From: Myxococcales bacterium | GTDB lineage: Bacteria > Myxococcota_A > Polyangia > Polyangiales > Ga0077539 | Length of the DNA: 40,220 nt | Direction: 5' to 3' | NCBI GenBank assembly: GCA_013298625.1 | Contig: JAAFIF010000089.1 | Location: forward strand, 1 to 40,220 | Shown: one piece after another, positions 31,632 through 39,496 of the stretch | Numbering within the stretch: position 1 is the first letter of the stretch | Layout: the number at the start of each line of letters is the position of its first letter | Notes under the pieces: model-generated | The model's input: the letters and a program-made list of their open reading frames with translations, nothing else | Database searches by the model: none | What the model was told of the DNA's origin: nothing | Position numbers and translations under genes: made by a program

Positions 31632-32062
31632 TCACGCGCAGCCAGCTCACGACGCTCAGCGCAGCGCCCGGCTTCGGCGCGGTCGTCGGGCTGCTCGCTG
31701 TGATCGCGTTCGTTGCGGGCTTGCTCGTCGGCGGCTTTGTCGCGCGCTGGTGGTACGCGACCGATCTGGAGGCGATGCGCGAACGCGCAGCCAAGAGCGC
31801 CGCCGCCACCGACGTGGCGAACAGCTCGGCGAAGGGCTGCGACGCCGAGATTCTGCGGCTGCAGGCCGCCGCCAAAACCGAACGCGAGAAGAGCGATGCG
31901 CTCGTCGCCTCGCTCGCGAAAGCGGAGGTGGAGAACGACGCGCTGCGTCGCGCCGCCGCCGACCGTCGCGGGCGAATCCTCCGCACGCCGATTCGCGGAT
32001 CAACCGAAGGCGAGCAGTGTGTCAATGCGGTGGCCGATCATTTGCGCGGAGGCAAGCCATGA
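31628..32062 (+). CDS. Inner-membrane spanin (Rz-like)
   Basis: A protein of 144 residues with GTG start 31628 overlapping the previous stop. An N-terminal transmembrane helix (about 18-40, AVVGLLAVIAFVAGLLVGGFVA) is followed by a long coiled coil (about 45-115, rich in Ala, Glu, Lys, Arg). This is the i-spanin plan. Together with the lipoprotein encoded next it should join inner and outer membranes and fuse them at lysis. Confidence 0.75.
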   Translation: MITRSQLTTLSAAPGFGAVVGLLAVIAFVAGLLVGGFVARWWYATDLEAMRERAAKSAAATDVANSSAKGCDAEILRLQAAAKTEREKSDALVASLAKAEVENDALRRAAADRRGRILRTPIRGSTEGEQCVNAVADHLRGGKP

Positions 32063-32451
32063 GCTCCGCTCACTACGAATGCAATGACGGCCACGGTTTC
32101 AACGCGCCCGATTTGGGCTCCAGCCGTCGATGCCTCTACTGCAATCGCGCGGCGTACCGATGCGATAGCCGCAGCGGTAAGCGGTACGTGTACGCGCTAG
32201 CTGCCGCCGCGATGCTCGCCGCCTGCACCCCCGCGCCAATCATCCAGCCGGTGCGCTACCAGCCGGTTGACGTGCTGGTCGTGAAGCCTTGCCTCGCGGG
32301 GCGCAAGCTCCCTGAGCCCGCGCTGCAACTCACCGAACCGGCGTGCACGAAGAGCGCCGCCGAATGCGTGCGCGATGCCGCCGCCGACCTTAACGAGCTC
32401 AAGCGCGAAGCGCGCGAGAGCCGCAACCTGCTCAAGGAGTGCTCACGATGA
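32059..32451 (+). CDS. Outer-membrane spanin lipoprotein (Rz1-like) with extra N-terminal part
   Basis: The frame encodes 130 residues from ATG 32059 (ATGA overlap). A lipobox appears internally: KRYVYALAAAAMLAAC (about 41-56), with Cys56 followed by a Pro-rich stretch (TPAPIIQPVRYQP), as in o-spanins. Upstream of it are about 40 residues with four Cys (YECNDG, RCLYCNRAAYRC) that look like a zinc ribbon. If translation starts at 32059 the signal peptide is internal; a GTG at 32188 is an alternative but would lose the basic residues before it. The true start needs testing. Confidence 0.65.
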   Translation: MSSAHYECNDGHGFNAPDLGSSRRCLYCNRAAYRCDSRSGKRYVYALAAAAMLAACTPAPIIQPVRYQPVDVLVVKPCLAGRKLPEPALQLTEPACTKSAAECVRDAAADLNELKREARESRNLLKECSR

Positions 32452-33326
32452 ACCGACCCACCCGGCACCTGATCTACTGGCTTGCGCTTGCTGCGGCGAG
32501 CCTTGCCTTCGCGGTCGCGCCGCTGATGGCGTTCGCGCAACAGCCACCTACGCTCGACGCCGCCGCGCTCAAGAAGCTCGGCGAGGCGAACTTCGCCGCG
32601 GCGAACGCGGGCGAGCTCGCCGCCGCCGTCGGCGCGATCAGCGATGCGTCCGCGTGCGACAAGGTCGAGACGTCGCAGCGCGGCATGTGCGTCGTGATGA
32701 CCAAGAGCTTCGGCATGCTTGCCTACGTGATCGGCAAGCAGAGCGAGACGGTCACTCAGGTGATCGACTCAACACCCGCGCACGCCCAGGCGGCGGCGGA
32801 GCCACCGCCCAAACGCGAGTGGTACGAGGCGCTGTTCGACTGGGGCAAGGCGAGCGTCGCCAAGGTGTTCGATGTCGGCTTGAACCTCGGCACGACCTAC
32901 TACCAGACGAAGCTCGGCATGCGCCAAAGCGACAACGCAACCGCGCAACACGCCGCGACCGTCGGCGGCTTCGTGGCGATGAACAACGGCACGGTGCGGC
33001 TCGGTCAGACCGGCTTCAGGACGCAGTACCGCACAGCGCGCGACGGGTTCGCGATGGGCACGGCGATCGGCACCAAGCCGACGCCACCGACGCCACCGAC
33101 GACGCAGATCACGGTGCAGGGCAACGGCAACAACGTAGGCGGCCGCGATGTGACGACCACCACGACCACGACCACGACCACCGACACGGTCACCTGTCCG
33201 CTCACGCAGACGGCGCGCGGTGGCGACGGCGGCAACAGCACGCCCGCAGCGAACGCGCAGGGGCAAGCCCCCGGCGCGCCCAACGCAGCCAACCCCGCGC
33301 TTGAGTGCGCGACGAGGAAGCAATGA
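32448..33326 (+). CDS. Secreted protein with poly-Thr stretch, unknown
   Basis: A protein of 292 residues starting ATG 32448 in ATGA overlap. A signal peptide is clear (about 8-34, LIYWLALAAASLAFAVAPLMAFAQ). The middle has two Cys (SACDK, GMCVV) and helical segments; the region about 205-245 has a PTPPTPP motif, ITVQGNGNNVGGRDV and a run of ten Thr. The C-terminus is Gly/Asn/Ala rich with two more Cys. It lies between spanins and terminase, so it may affect lysis or the cell envelope. No family recognised. Confidence 0.6.
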   Translation: MNRPTRHLIYWLALAAASLAFAVAPLMAFAQQPPTLDAAALKKLGEANFAAANAGELAAAVGAISDASACDKVETSQRGMCVVMTKSFGMLAYVIGKQSETVTQVIDSTPAHAQAAAEPPPKREWYEALFDWGKASVAKVFDVGLNLGTTYYQTKLGMRQSDNATAQHAATVGGFVAMNNGTVRLGQTGFRTQYRTARDGFAMGTAIGTKPTPPTPPTTQITVQGNGNNVGGRDVTTTTTTTTTTDTVTCPLTQTARGGDGGNSTPAANAQGQAPGAPNAANPALECATRKQ

Positions 33327-33586
33327 CCGCGCGCGCGCCCTTCACGCCGACGCTCAACGGTCGCGGCACGCAAGTGGTCGAGTACCCGAACCGCGAGCCG
33401 GAGCAGCAGATCGTGTACGACGCCGACAGCGCCGCCGACTTCCGCCACTTCACCGTCGAGGACGCGGCAAGCGGCTTGCCGCAGGACGCGAGCGATCGAG
33501 CGGTCGAAGTCGCACGCGAGCACATGCAGCTTGGCATAAGCGACCTAGACGCAGGCGATGACAGCGAGGGCGGCCATGCAGATTGA
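33323..33586 (+). CDS. Small acidic phage protein, unknown
   Basis: A protein of 87 residues starting ATG 33323 in ATGA overlap. Acidic with sequence RHFTVEDAASGLPQDASDRAVEVAREHMQLGISDLDAGDD; helical near the C-terminus. No function recognised. Its 3' end overlaps the next gene by 11 bases. Confidence 0.6.
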   Translation: MTARAPFTPTLNGRGTQVVEYPNREPEQQIVYDADSAADFRHFTVEDAASGLPQDASDRAVEVAREHMQLGISDLDAGDDSEGGHAD

Positions 33587-33992
33587 GGGCACGATCACCA
33601 TTGGCGTGCTGATCACGGCGTCGATTAGCGTTGTGGCGCTGGTCTGGGGCGGCGCATGGGCGCTCGTCTCCATCGTCGCCAAGCAGTTCAGCGGTCGCGT
33701 CGACGAGAAGTTCACGGCGCTATCAAGACAGGTCGAGGACAACCAGGAGCAGACCAAGGAGGCGATCCGCTCGCTGCGATCTCAGATCGCAAGCGACCGC
33801 AGTGCCACCGACGCCAAGCTTGAGGCGCTCCAGGCGCAGGTGCGCACGCTTGAGCGCGACCTCTTGAACCTGAAGAGCGAGCTGCCGAACCACTATGAAC
33901 GCCGTGACGACGCCATTCGCCGCGAGGTGACCATCACCTCACGGCTGGAGTCGATCGCGGCCATGATCCGCGATGGGAGAGCACGTGAGTGA
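33576..33992 (+). CDS. Membrane protein with coiled coil (DUF2730-like)
   Basis: About 138 residues from ATG 33576 (GAGGG upstream); an ATG at 33558 would add six residues. One transmembrane helix (about 7-32, ITIGVLITASISVVALVWGGAWALVSIVA) is followed by a coiled coil (about 40-110) and the motif ELPNHYERRDDAIRREV. Mu-like phages carry a protein of this shape (gp25-type, DUF2730) just before gp26 and gp27. Its role is not established; a holin-related or assembly function has to be considered since no classical holin is present. Confidence 0.65.
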   Translation: MQIEGTITIGVLITASISVVALVWGGAWALVSIVAKQFSGRVDEKFTALSRQVEDNQEQTKEAIRSLRSQIASDRSATDAKLEALQAQVRTLERDLLNLKSELPNHYERRDDAIRREVTITSRLESIAAMIRDGRARE

Positions 33993-34314
33993 TGAGCTGA
34001 TGGCGAAAGCGCGCCGCGAGTCGCTGCGCTGGTTCTTGTTGTTCGTGCTCGAGAAGTGCACGCAGGACGTCGGCGCGAACGAGGCGCAGCTGCGCTACAT
34101 GATTGCGGGGGCGCAGGGCCTGCAAGACGTGCACCGCGCCGAGATCAGGAAGGAGCTGCAGTACCTCTACGAGCGCGAGCTGATCCATTTGGACTACGGC
34201 GACCACATTCCGCACTGGCATGCGAAGCTGACGCGCGTCGGCATCGACGTGGCGCAACACACCACGCCGTGCGAGGCGGGCATTGCGCGCCCGCCGAAGG
34301 ACTGGACGATCTGA
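33985..34314 (+). CDS. Phage protein before terminase (Mu gp26-like position)
   Basis: A protein of 109 residues from GTG 33985 with GGAG five bases upstream; ATG 33973 is possible but less well placed. Helical, with a winged-helix-like segment (AQLRYMIAGAQGLQDVHRAEIRKELQYLYERELIHLDYG). It lies between the DUF2730-like gene and the small terminase, the place of Mu gp26. Perhaps a DNA-binding packaging factor; function unknown. Confidence 0.6.
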   Translation: MSDELMAKARRESLRWFLLFVLEKCTQDVGANEAQLRYMIAGAQGLQDVHRAEIRKELQYLYERELIHLDYGDHIPHWHAKLTRVGIDVAQHTTPCEAGIARPPKDWTI

Positions 34315-34847
34315 TGGCGCAGCGCTCGAAGGTGCTGACGGCGCTCCCGGCCGACATCAAGGCGTGGGTTGATCGCGTGCTCGTTGAGAACGCGTTCGGC
34401 GGCTATGACGCGCTCGCGGCGGAGCTCAAAGAGCGGGGCTACGCGATCAGCAAGTCGAGCCTGCACCGCTACGGTCAGTCGTTCGAGGAACGCTTGGGCG
34501 CGCTACGCGTGAGCACCGAGCAGGCGAAGGCGATCGTGTCGGAAGTCGGCGACGAGGAAGGCGCGACCAACGAAGCGCTCATGCGCCTGGTGCAGGAGAA
34601 CCTGTTCACCGCGCTCACGCATCCGGATCCAGACAAGCGCCTCGGCACCGAGTGGATGCCTGAAGTGGCGAAGGCTGTCGGCAACATCACGCGCGCCAGC
34701 GTCGTCAACAAGACCTATGCGCGCAAGGTGCGCAAGGAAGACGCCGCCGCCATCGCCAAGCTCGAAGCAGAGACGCGTAGCGGCAAAAAAACCGGGCTCG
34801 ACCCCGAGACCCTGCGCCACGTCCGCGAAGTCATCTACGGGTTCTGA
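34314..34847 (+). CDS. Small terminase subunit, Mu gp27-like (DUF3486)
   Basis: A protein of 177 residues. ATG 34314 overlaps the previous stop (TGATG). It has the DUF3486 plan: an N-terminal HTH (ALPADIKAWVDRVLVENAFGGYDALAAELKERGYAISKSSLHRYGQSFEERL), helical oligomerisation part and basic C-terminus. Such proteins recognise the phage DNA near the end to start headful packaging into flanking host DNA. Confidence 0.85.
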   Translation: MAQRSKVLTALPADIKAWVDRVLVENAFGGYDALAAELKERGYAISKSSLHRYGQSFEERLGALRVSTEQAKAIVSEVGDEEGATNEALMRLVQENLFTALTHPDPDKRLGTEWMPEVAKAVGNITRASVVNKTYARKVRKEDAAAIAKLEAETRSGKKTGLDPETLRHVREVIYGF

Positions 34848-34849
34848 GC

Positions 34850-36340
34850 ATGGGCAAGCTCGGCAAGATCGGTAAAGCGCTGGTCGCGGCCTCGGTAATG
34901 ACGGCGGCGAGCACGCCTGCGCTGATGACCGTGCCGTTGGCGGAGCCTGCGGTCAAGCTGCTGATCTACCAGAAGGAGTACCTCGCCGATCATTCGCGCT
35001 TCGTGCTCTGGCACGCGGCACGCGGCACCCGCAAAACGTTCACGAGCACGCTCTACGCCGTTGACGACGTGATGCGCGTCGAGAGCCTGGGCAAGCGCAC
35101 GCGCTGGATCATCGCCTCGGCTGGCGAGCGGCAATCGCTTGTCGCGATGGCGTTTGCGAAGCAGCACGCGAAGGCGTTCTCGCTCGCGATCAGCGTCGAG
35201 ACCGAAGAGCTTGAGCGACGCGACGAGTTCGGCGAGCGCGTGCTCGACCCGAACGGCTATCCGGTCACCTACAAGGTCCACACGATCACGTTCCCCAACG
35301 GCAGCGAGATCATTGCGGTACCGGCCAATCCGGACACGCTACGCGGCTACACCGGTAACCTGCTGCTCGACGAGTTCGCGTTCCACGGAGACAGCCGCGC
35401 CATCTGGGGCGCGGTGTTCCCGATCATCCGCAGCGAGTACAAGCTGCGCATCGTGAGCACCGGCAACGGCAAGGGCAACAAGTTCTACGAGCTGGCGACC
35501 ATTACCGATCCGGTGTGGTCGATCCGGCGCACAACCATCGTTGACGCGGTCAACGCGGGCCTGCCGTTCAACATCGACGAGCAGCGCCGCGCGTTGAACG
35601 ACGAAGACCTCTGGGCGCAGGAGTACATGCTCGAATGGCTCGATGAGGCGCATGCCTATCTGAGCTACGACCTGATCAACGGCGTGGAGCACGCGCACGC
35701 GGGCGACCCGAATCGCTACGGCGGCGGCATCTGCTACAGCGGCGAGGACATCGCCGTGCGCCGCGACCTCTGGGTGATGTGGGTCGACGAGATCGTCGGC
35801 GACGTCGCCTGGGCGCGCGAGATTCGTGTGCTGCCGCGCGGCTCCTCCATGCTGGAGCAAGAGCGCAACCGCGACGAGCTGTTCGGCAAGTACCGCATCG
35901 CGCGCCACTGCATGGATCAGACCGGCATGGGCGAGAAGCCGGTGGAGGACGCGAAGCGTCGGCACGGGTCGTTGCGCGTTGAGGGCGTGCTGTTCACGGC
36001 GCATGCGAAGCTCATGCTCGCGACGCATCTGAAGCAGGGCTTTCAGGATCGCCGAGCGCGCATCCCGCAGGGCGATGACGCGCTGCGCGCCGACCTGCAC
36101 AAGATCAAGCAGGAGCAGAGCCAGACCGGCGCACCGCGTTTTGTCGCCGATAGCGACAGCACCGGGCACGCCGACCGCTTTTGGGCAGGCGCGCTCGCGG
36201 CCTACGCCCGGGCGCAGACGCCAATGGTCTACGAGTACACCCGAGTGCGTGAATCCACGACGCTCGACGACGAAGACAACGACCCGAGCGAGGGCGGCCG
36301 CTGGTCGACCTACGAGAACGGTCGGGAGGTAGAACGATGA
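34850..36340 (+). CDS. Large terminase subunit, Mu gp28-like
   Basis: A protein of 496 residues. ATPase motifs: a P-loop-like AARGTRKT (56-63), which departs from the usual GKT ending, and Walker B LLLDEF (171-176) followed by a coupling motif STGNGKGN near 204-211. The C-terminal nuclease region holds VMWVDEIVGD, MDQTGMGEKPVED and FVADSDSTGHADRFWAGALAAY, with Asp residues as in RNase-H-like terminase nucleases. It pumps DNA into the head through the portal. It overlaps the portal gene by ATGA. Confidence 0.92.
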   Translation: MGKLGKIGKALVAASVMTAASTPALMTVPLAEPAVKLLIYQKEYLADHSRFVLWHAARGTRKTFTSTLYAVDDVMRVESLGKRTRWIIASAGERQSLVAMAFAKQHAKAFSLAISVETEELERRDEFGERVLDPNGYPVTYKVHTITFPNGSEIIAVPANPDTLRGYTGNLLLDEFAFHGDSRAIWGAVFPIIRSEYKLRIVSTGNGKGNKFYELATITDPVWSIRRTTIVDAVNAGLPFNIDEQRRALNDEDLWAQEYMLEWLDEAHAYLSYDLINGVEHAHAGDPNRYGGGICYSGEDIAVRRDLWVMWVDEIVGDVAWAREIRVLPRGSSMLEQERNRDELFGKYRIARHCMDQTGMGEKPVEDAKRRHGSLRVEGVLFTAHAKLMLATHLKQGFQDRRARIPQGDDALRADLHKIKQEQSQTGAPRFVADSDSTGHADRFWAGALAAYARAQTPMVYEYTRVRESTTLDDEDNDPSEGGRWSTYENGREVER

Positions 36341-38079
36341 TCCTCGGCCCAGACGGTAACCCGATCGACTACGCGAAGCTGAAGGAGCCGCAATCGGGCG
36401 GCTCTGTGCACGTCCCCAGCCAGTGGGACTTGGGCAGCAACGCCACGCTCACGCCGGCGCGACTGCGCGCCATCATGCGCGGTCAGGGCGATCTGGCGTC
36501 GCAATTGAAGCTCGCGCGCGACATCGAGGAGCAGGACAGCCACATCTACGGCGAGCTCGGCAAGCGCCGCCGCCGCGTGCTTATGCGTGAATGGGACGTT
36601 CACGCGCCCGAGGGTGCCGCCGCCAAGGTCACCAAGGCGGCGGACTTCGTGCGCGCGTACCTCAAGTCGCTCACCGCGTTCGAAGACGTGGTGTACGACC
36701 AGACCGAGGCGATCAGCCATGTCTACGCCTGCCACGAGCTGGTGTGGGGCACGGTGGACGGCGTGCCGGTACCGGTCGATTTCCGCTGGCGGCACCAGGA
36801 GTACCTGAAGCTCAAACGCGTGGACAACACGCCCGCGAGCGCGATGTGCGGCGACCGCAGCGACCTGCGCTACGACGATCATTCGCCCGATGGTCAGCCG
36901 CTGTGGAATGGCGGCTGGCTCGTGCATGTGCACAAAGCCAAGAGCGGCTACCTTGATCGGGTTGGCCTCACGCGCATCCTCGCCGCCATGTTCATGGTGA
37001 AGCACCACTGCACGATGAGCAACCTACCGCGCTGGATGGAGCTCTACGGCATCCCGCCGCGCATCGGCAAGTACGATCCCGGCAACATCGACCAGAAGGG
37101 GAAGCAGGCCCTCTGGAACGCCATTCGCTACATGGGGCAGGACGCGGGCGGCATCATCCCGAACACCATGCAGATCGAGCTGTTGCAGGCGGCCGAGGGC
37201 AACGTCGACGCGTTCGTGCGCGTCGCCGACATGGCTGACCAGTACGCGTCGAAGGCGATCCTCGGGCGCGATAAGGTCGCGAGCGGTGCGCTCGGTGGTG
37301 GCTCCGGCCAGAACGAGGCGAACAACGCCGAGATGGCGTACGACCTGAACGTCGCCGACTGCAAGCAGTTGGCGCGCAGCGTTACACGCGACGTGATCGC
37401 GCCGATCGTCGCGTACTTCGGCATCACCGATCCGCGCGAGGTGCCGCAGTTCCGGTTCGACACCAGCGAAGCGGCAGACGTGAAGACGCTGGCCGAGGGC
37501 TTCAAGGCTGCGCAATCGGTGGGCGTGAAGCTGAAGCGCGACTGGGTGTACGACCGCCTGCAGATTCCGGTACCGGCGGATGACGACGAGCTGCTGGAAG
37601 CCCCTGCACCCGCGCCAAGTCCGTTTGGCATGCCGGGTGCCAACGACCCGAATACCCCGCCCGGTGAGGGCAATACGACTGGGCAGCCGCCCGAGCCACC
37701 TACTGGTGGGCGCGGGGGGCCAACGCCTCCTGCGCAGCCTGACGCTCGTGATGCCACGCTCACCGCGCTACTGCTCGCGTCGATGGCTGCGCAGCGTCCG
37801 CCGCCGCGCGACACGATGGACGACGCGGTCGACGCCATGCTCGACGGCTGGGAGCTGGCGATGGACGACGTGCTCGCGCCCATTCGCGCGGCGGTCGCGA
37901 ACGCTGCGGCGAGTGGCGAATCGCTCGCCTCGCTGCAAGCACGGCTGCCCGAGCTGCTGGCCGAGATGGATATCGCGACGCTCACCGAGCGTATTGCGCA
38001 CGGTCAGTTCCTCGGTCAGCTTGCGGGGTCGGCGGGGTTGCTCGACCCAAAGCGCTCGCCGCCGAGCTCCTCGCGGTAG
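36337..38079 (+). CDS. Portal protein, Mu gp29-like (DUF935)
   Basis: A protein of 580 residues in zero frame. Core portal features cover about 1-425: LRAIMRGQGDLASQLKLARDIEEQDSHIYGELGKRRRRV, HELVWGTVDGVPVPVDFRWRHQEYLK, and the wing/stem with LPRWMELYGIPPRIGKYD. A Pro/Gly linker (about 425-470) leads to a helical C-terminal domain. It forms the dodecameric entry ring for DNA. The last 30 bases hold a -1 frameshift signal that could extend the protein by a PBECR domain to about 738 residues. Confidence 0.92.
   Translation: MILGPDGNPIDYAKLKEPQSGGSVHVPSQWDLGSNATLTPARLRAIMRGQGDLASQLKLARDIEEQDSHIYGELGKRRRRVLMREWDVHAPEGAAAKVTKAADFVRAYLKSLTAFEDVVYDQTEAISHVYACHELVWGTVDGVPVPVDFRWRHQEYLKLKRVDNTPASAMCGDRSDLRYDDHSPDGQPLWNGGWLVHVHKAKSGYLDRVGLTRILAAMFMVKHHCTMSNLPRWMELYGIPPRIGKYDPGNIDQKGKQALWNAIRYMGQDAGGIIPNTMQIELLQAAEGNVDAFVRVADMADQYASKAILGRDKVASGALGGGSGQNEANNAEMAYDLNVADCKQLARSVTRDVIAPIVAYFGITDPREVPQFRFDTSEAADVKTLAEGFKAAQSVGVKLKRDWVYDRLQIPVPADDDELLEAPAPAPSPFGMPGANDPNTPPGEGNTTGQPPEPPTGGRGGPTPPAQPDARDATLTALLLASMAAQRPPPRDTMDDAVDAMLDGWELAMDDVLAPIRAAVANAAASGESLASLQARLPELLAEMDIATLTERIAHGQFLGQLAGSAGLLDPKRSPPSSSR
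38046..38079 (+). promoter_or_regulatory. Probable programmed -1 frameshift signal at the end of the portal gene
   Basis: The heptamer C-CCA-AAG (38046-38052) is in the zero frame (GAC CCA AAG). A 6-base spacer is followed by a hairpin at 38059-38076: CCG and CGAG pair with CTCG and CGG around a CTC loop, with one bulged C. The zero-frame stop TAG is at 38077-38079. All elements of an X-XXY-YYZ slip signal are present, and the -1 frame is open for 166 codons. Confidence 0.65.
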
Positions 38080-38552
38080 AGCTTGCGCGGCTGTATGTTC
38101 GCGACGCCCTCGGTAGATTCGCTCGCGCCGCGTCGGCACACGCAACGGATGCGCTGCGCGAGCCGCAGTCGCAGGGCTCATCAAGCCAAGGGCGCATTCC
38201 CGACGCCACCAGCGCACGCATTGCAGCGGCGGCTCGGCTCGATGTGCTCGGGTATGAAGCGCGCACACGGCACGACGCCGTGCGTCATATTCACCGGCAG
38301 CACGGCAACCCGGCGAGTGAAAGCACGCGCGGACAACGCGCCGTCACAACGCTCGACTACGACCGCTTGCGCAGCGTGCTTGCGGAGCCAGACGCCGTGT
38401 CGCCTGGGCAGACGCCAGAGCGTGTGCTGGTCGAAAAACAGTTCGGCGGAGAGCGCGTGCACGCCGTGTTCGAAGCGACCCATCGGCGCAAGAAGCTACG
38501 GCTCCACACGCTGTGGATCACGATCAAGAAGGGGGGCACGGGTGTCTCGTAG
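38052..38552 (+). CDS. PBECR-type nuclease toxin domain, read by frameshift from the portal gene
   Basis: The -1 frame after the slip site encodes 166 residues with no ATG; the first usual start (GTG 38244, no ribosome site) would cut off about 64 conserved-looking residues (ALAAELLAVELARLYVRDALGRFARA). The C-terminal 95 residues match PBECR domains (phage Barnase-EndoU-ColicinE5/D-RelE-like): HIHRQHG, then TRGQRAVTTLDYDRLRSVLAEPDAV, VLVEKQFGGERVHAVFEA and RRKKLRLHTLWITIKK. These are RNase-type toxin domains usually fused to head proteins such as MuF. Here the partner appears to be the portal. Alternatives are a real gene with a non-standard start or a frameshift mutation. Confidence 0.7.
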   Translation, partial: ALAAELLAVELARLYVRDALGRFARAASAHATDALREPQSQGSSSQGRIPDATSARIAAAARLDVLGYEARTRHDAVRHIHRQHGNPASESTRGQRAVTTLDYDRLRSVLAEPDAVSPGQTPERVLVEKQFGGERVHAVFEATHRRKKLRLHTLWITIKKGGTGVS

Positions 38553-38644
38553 TAGCTGCGTGCTCGCTTGCGCGTCCCACAACCTGACGTCCGGAACGGT
38601 CTACGCACACACCCGCGCCCGAATGTTAACGCAGCCGAGGCACA

Positions 38645-39496
38645 ATGGCTGACCGCGATGCGCCCGAGTGGTTCAAGCTCGCCGACCTGACGCCCCAGGA
38701 GGCGTACGACTACTTCCGCGCCAAGCAGAAGCTGCCGTCGTTCCGCTGGTCCGACGTGTGGGAGAAGGAGCACGCCACCGCCTTCACCGTCGCTGGCATG
38801 CTGCGCGAGGACTTGCTCGCCACGGTGCACGCCAAGATTCAGGCGGCGATCGAGGACGGTCACGACGCCAAGTGGTTCGAGGACCAGCTCACCGATCAGC
38901 TGATCGCAGCAGGTTGGTGGGGGCGCAAGGACATCACCGACCCGGAGACCGGCGAAGTGAGGAGCGCGCAGCTCGGTTCGCCGTCGCGGCTCAAGCTCAT
39001 CTACGACGTCAACGTGCGCCAGGCGTACCACGCCGGTCGCTGGGAGCAGGCGCAGCGCACAAAGGCGACCTCGCCATTGATGCTCTACCGCACCATGCGC
39101 GATGAGCGCGTGCGCCAAAACCACAAGGCGCTGGATGGGGTGGTCGCACCGATCGACGATCCGTTCTGGGACACGCATTACGGCATGAACGGGTACAACT
39201 GCCGCTGCATCCAAGAGCCGATCTCTGAGGAGGGCGTCGAAGACTTGCGCGCGGCAGGTTTCCCGATCAAGCGCGCGCCGAAGGTGACCTATCGCGACTA
39301 CACCACCAAGGAAGGCGACACGATAAAGGTGCCAGTCGGTATCGATCCTGGGTTCGGCTACAACGTGGGCAAGGCGCGTGATTCTGGTCTGGCCGCGTAC
39401 AAAGATCAACAGCGCGCGCGACTACCGAAGGCGATCCGCGAAGCGGGGGAGAAGCTCGACCGTAAACCACCGAAGGGCAAAGGCGATGGCGGTTAA
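38645..39496 (+). CDS. F: Minor head protein F (Mu gp30, MuF/SPP1 gp7 family)
   Basis: A protein of 283 residues. ATG 38645 has GAGG upstream. The MuF domain covers about 40-195: LIYDVNVRQAYHAGRWEQAQ (118-137), YRTMRDERVRQNHKALDGVV (148-167), DDPFWDTHYG (171-180) and the terminal CRC (186-188). It binds the portal inside the capsid and may leave with DNA. The C-terminus ends in a basic tail without a fused toxin domain, which fits with the toxin domain lying on the portal side. A 92-base gap with no other feature precedes it. Confidence 0.92.
   Translation: MADRDAPEWFKLADLTPQEAYDYFRAKQKLPSFRWSDVWEKEHATAFTVAGMLREDLLATVHAKIQAAIEDGHDAKWFEDQLTDQLIAAGWWGRKDITDPETGEVRSAQLGSPSRLKLIYDVNVRQAYHAGRWEQAQRTKATSPLMLYRTMRDERVRQNHKALDGVVAPIDDPFWDTHYGMNGYNCRCIQEPISEEGVEDLRAAGFPIKRAPKVTYRDYTTKEGDTIKVPVGIDPGFGYNVGKARDSGLAAYKDQQRARLPKAIREAGEKLDRKPPKGKGDGG

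Noticed and set aside
38083..38652. 189-codon plus-strand ORF in the portal-F gap
   Set aside because: It has an ATG but its product is Cys/Arg/Ser-rich without domain-like pattern, while the other frame of the same DNA encodes a clear PBECR domain.
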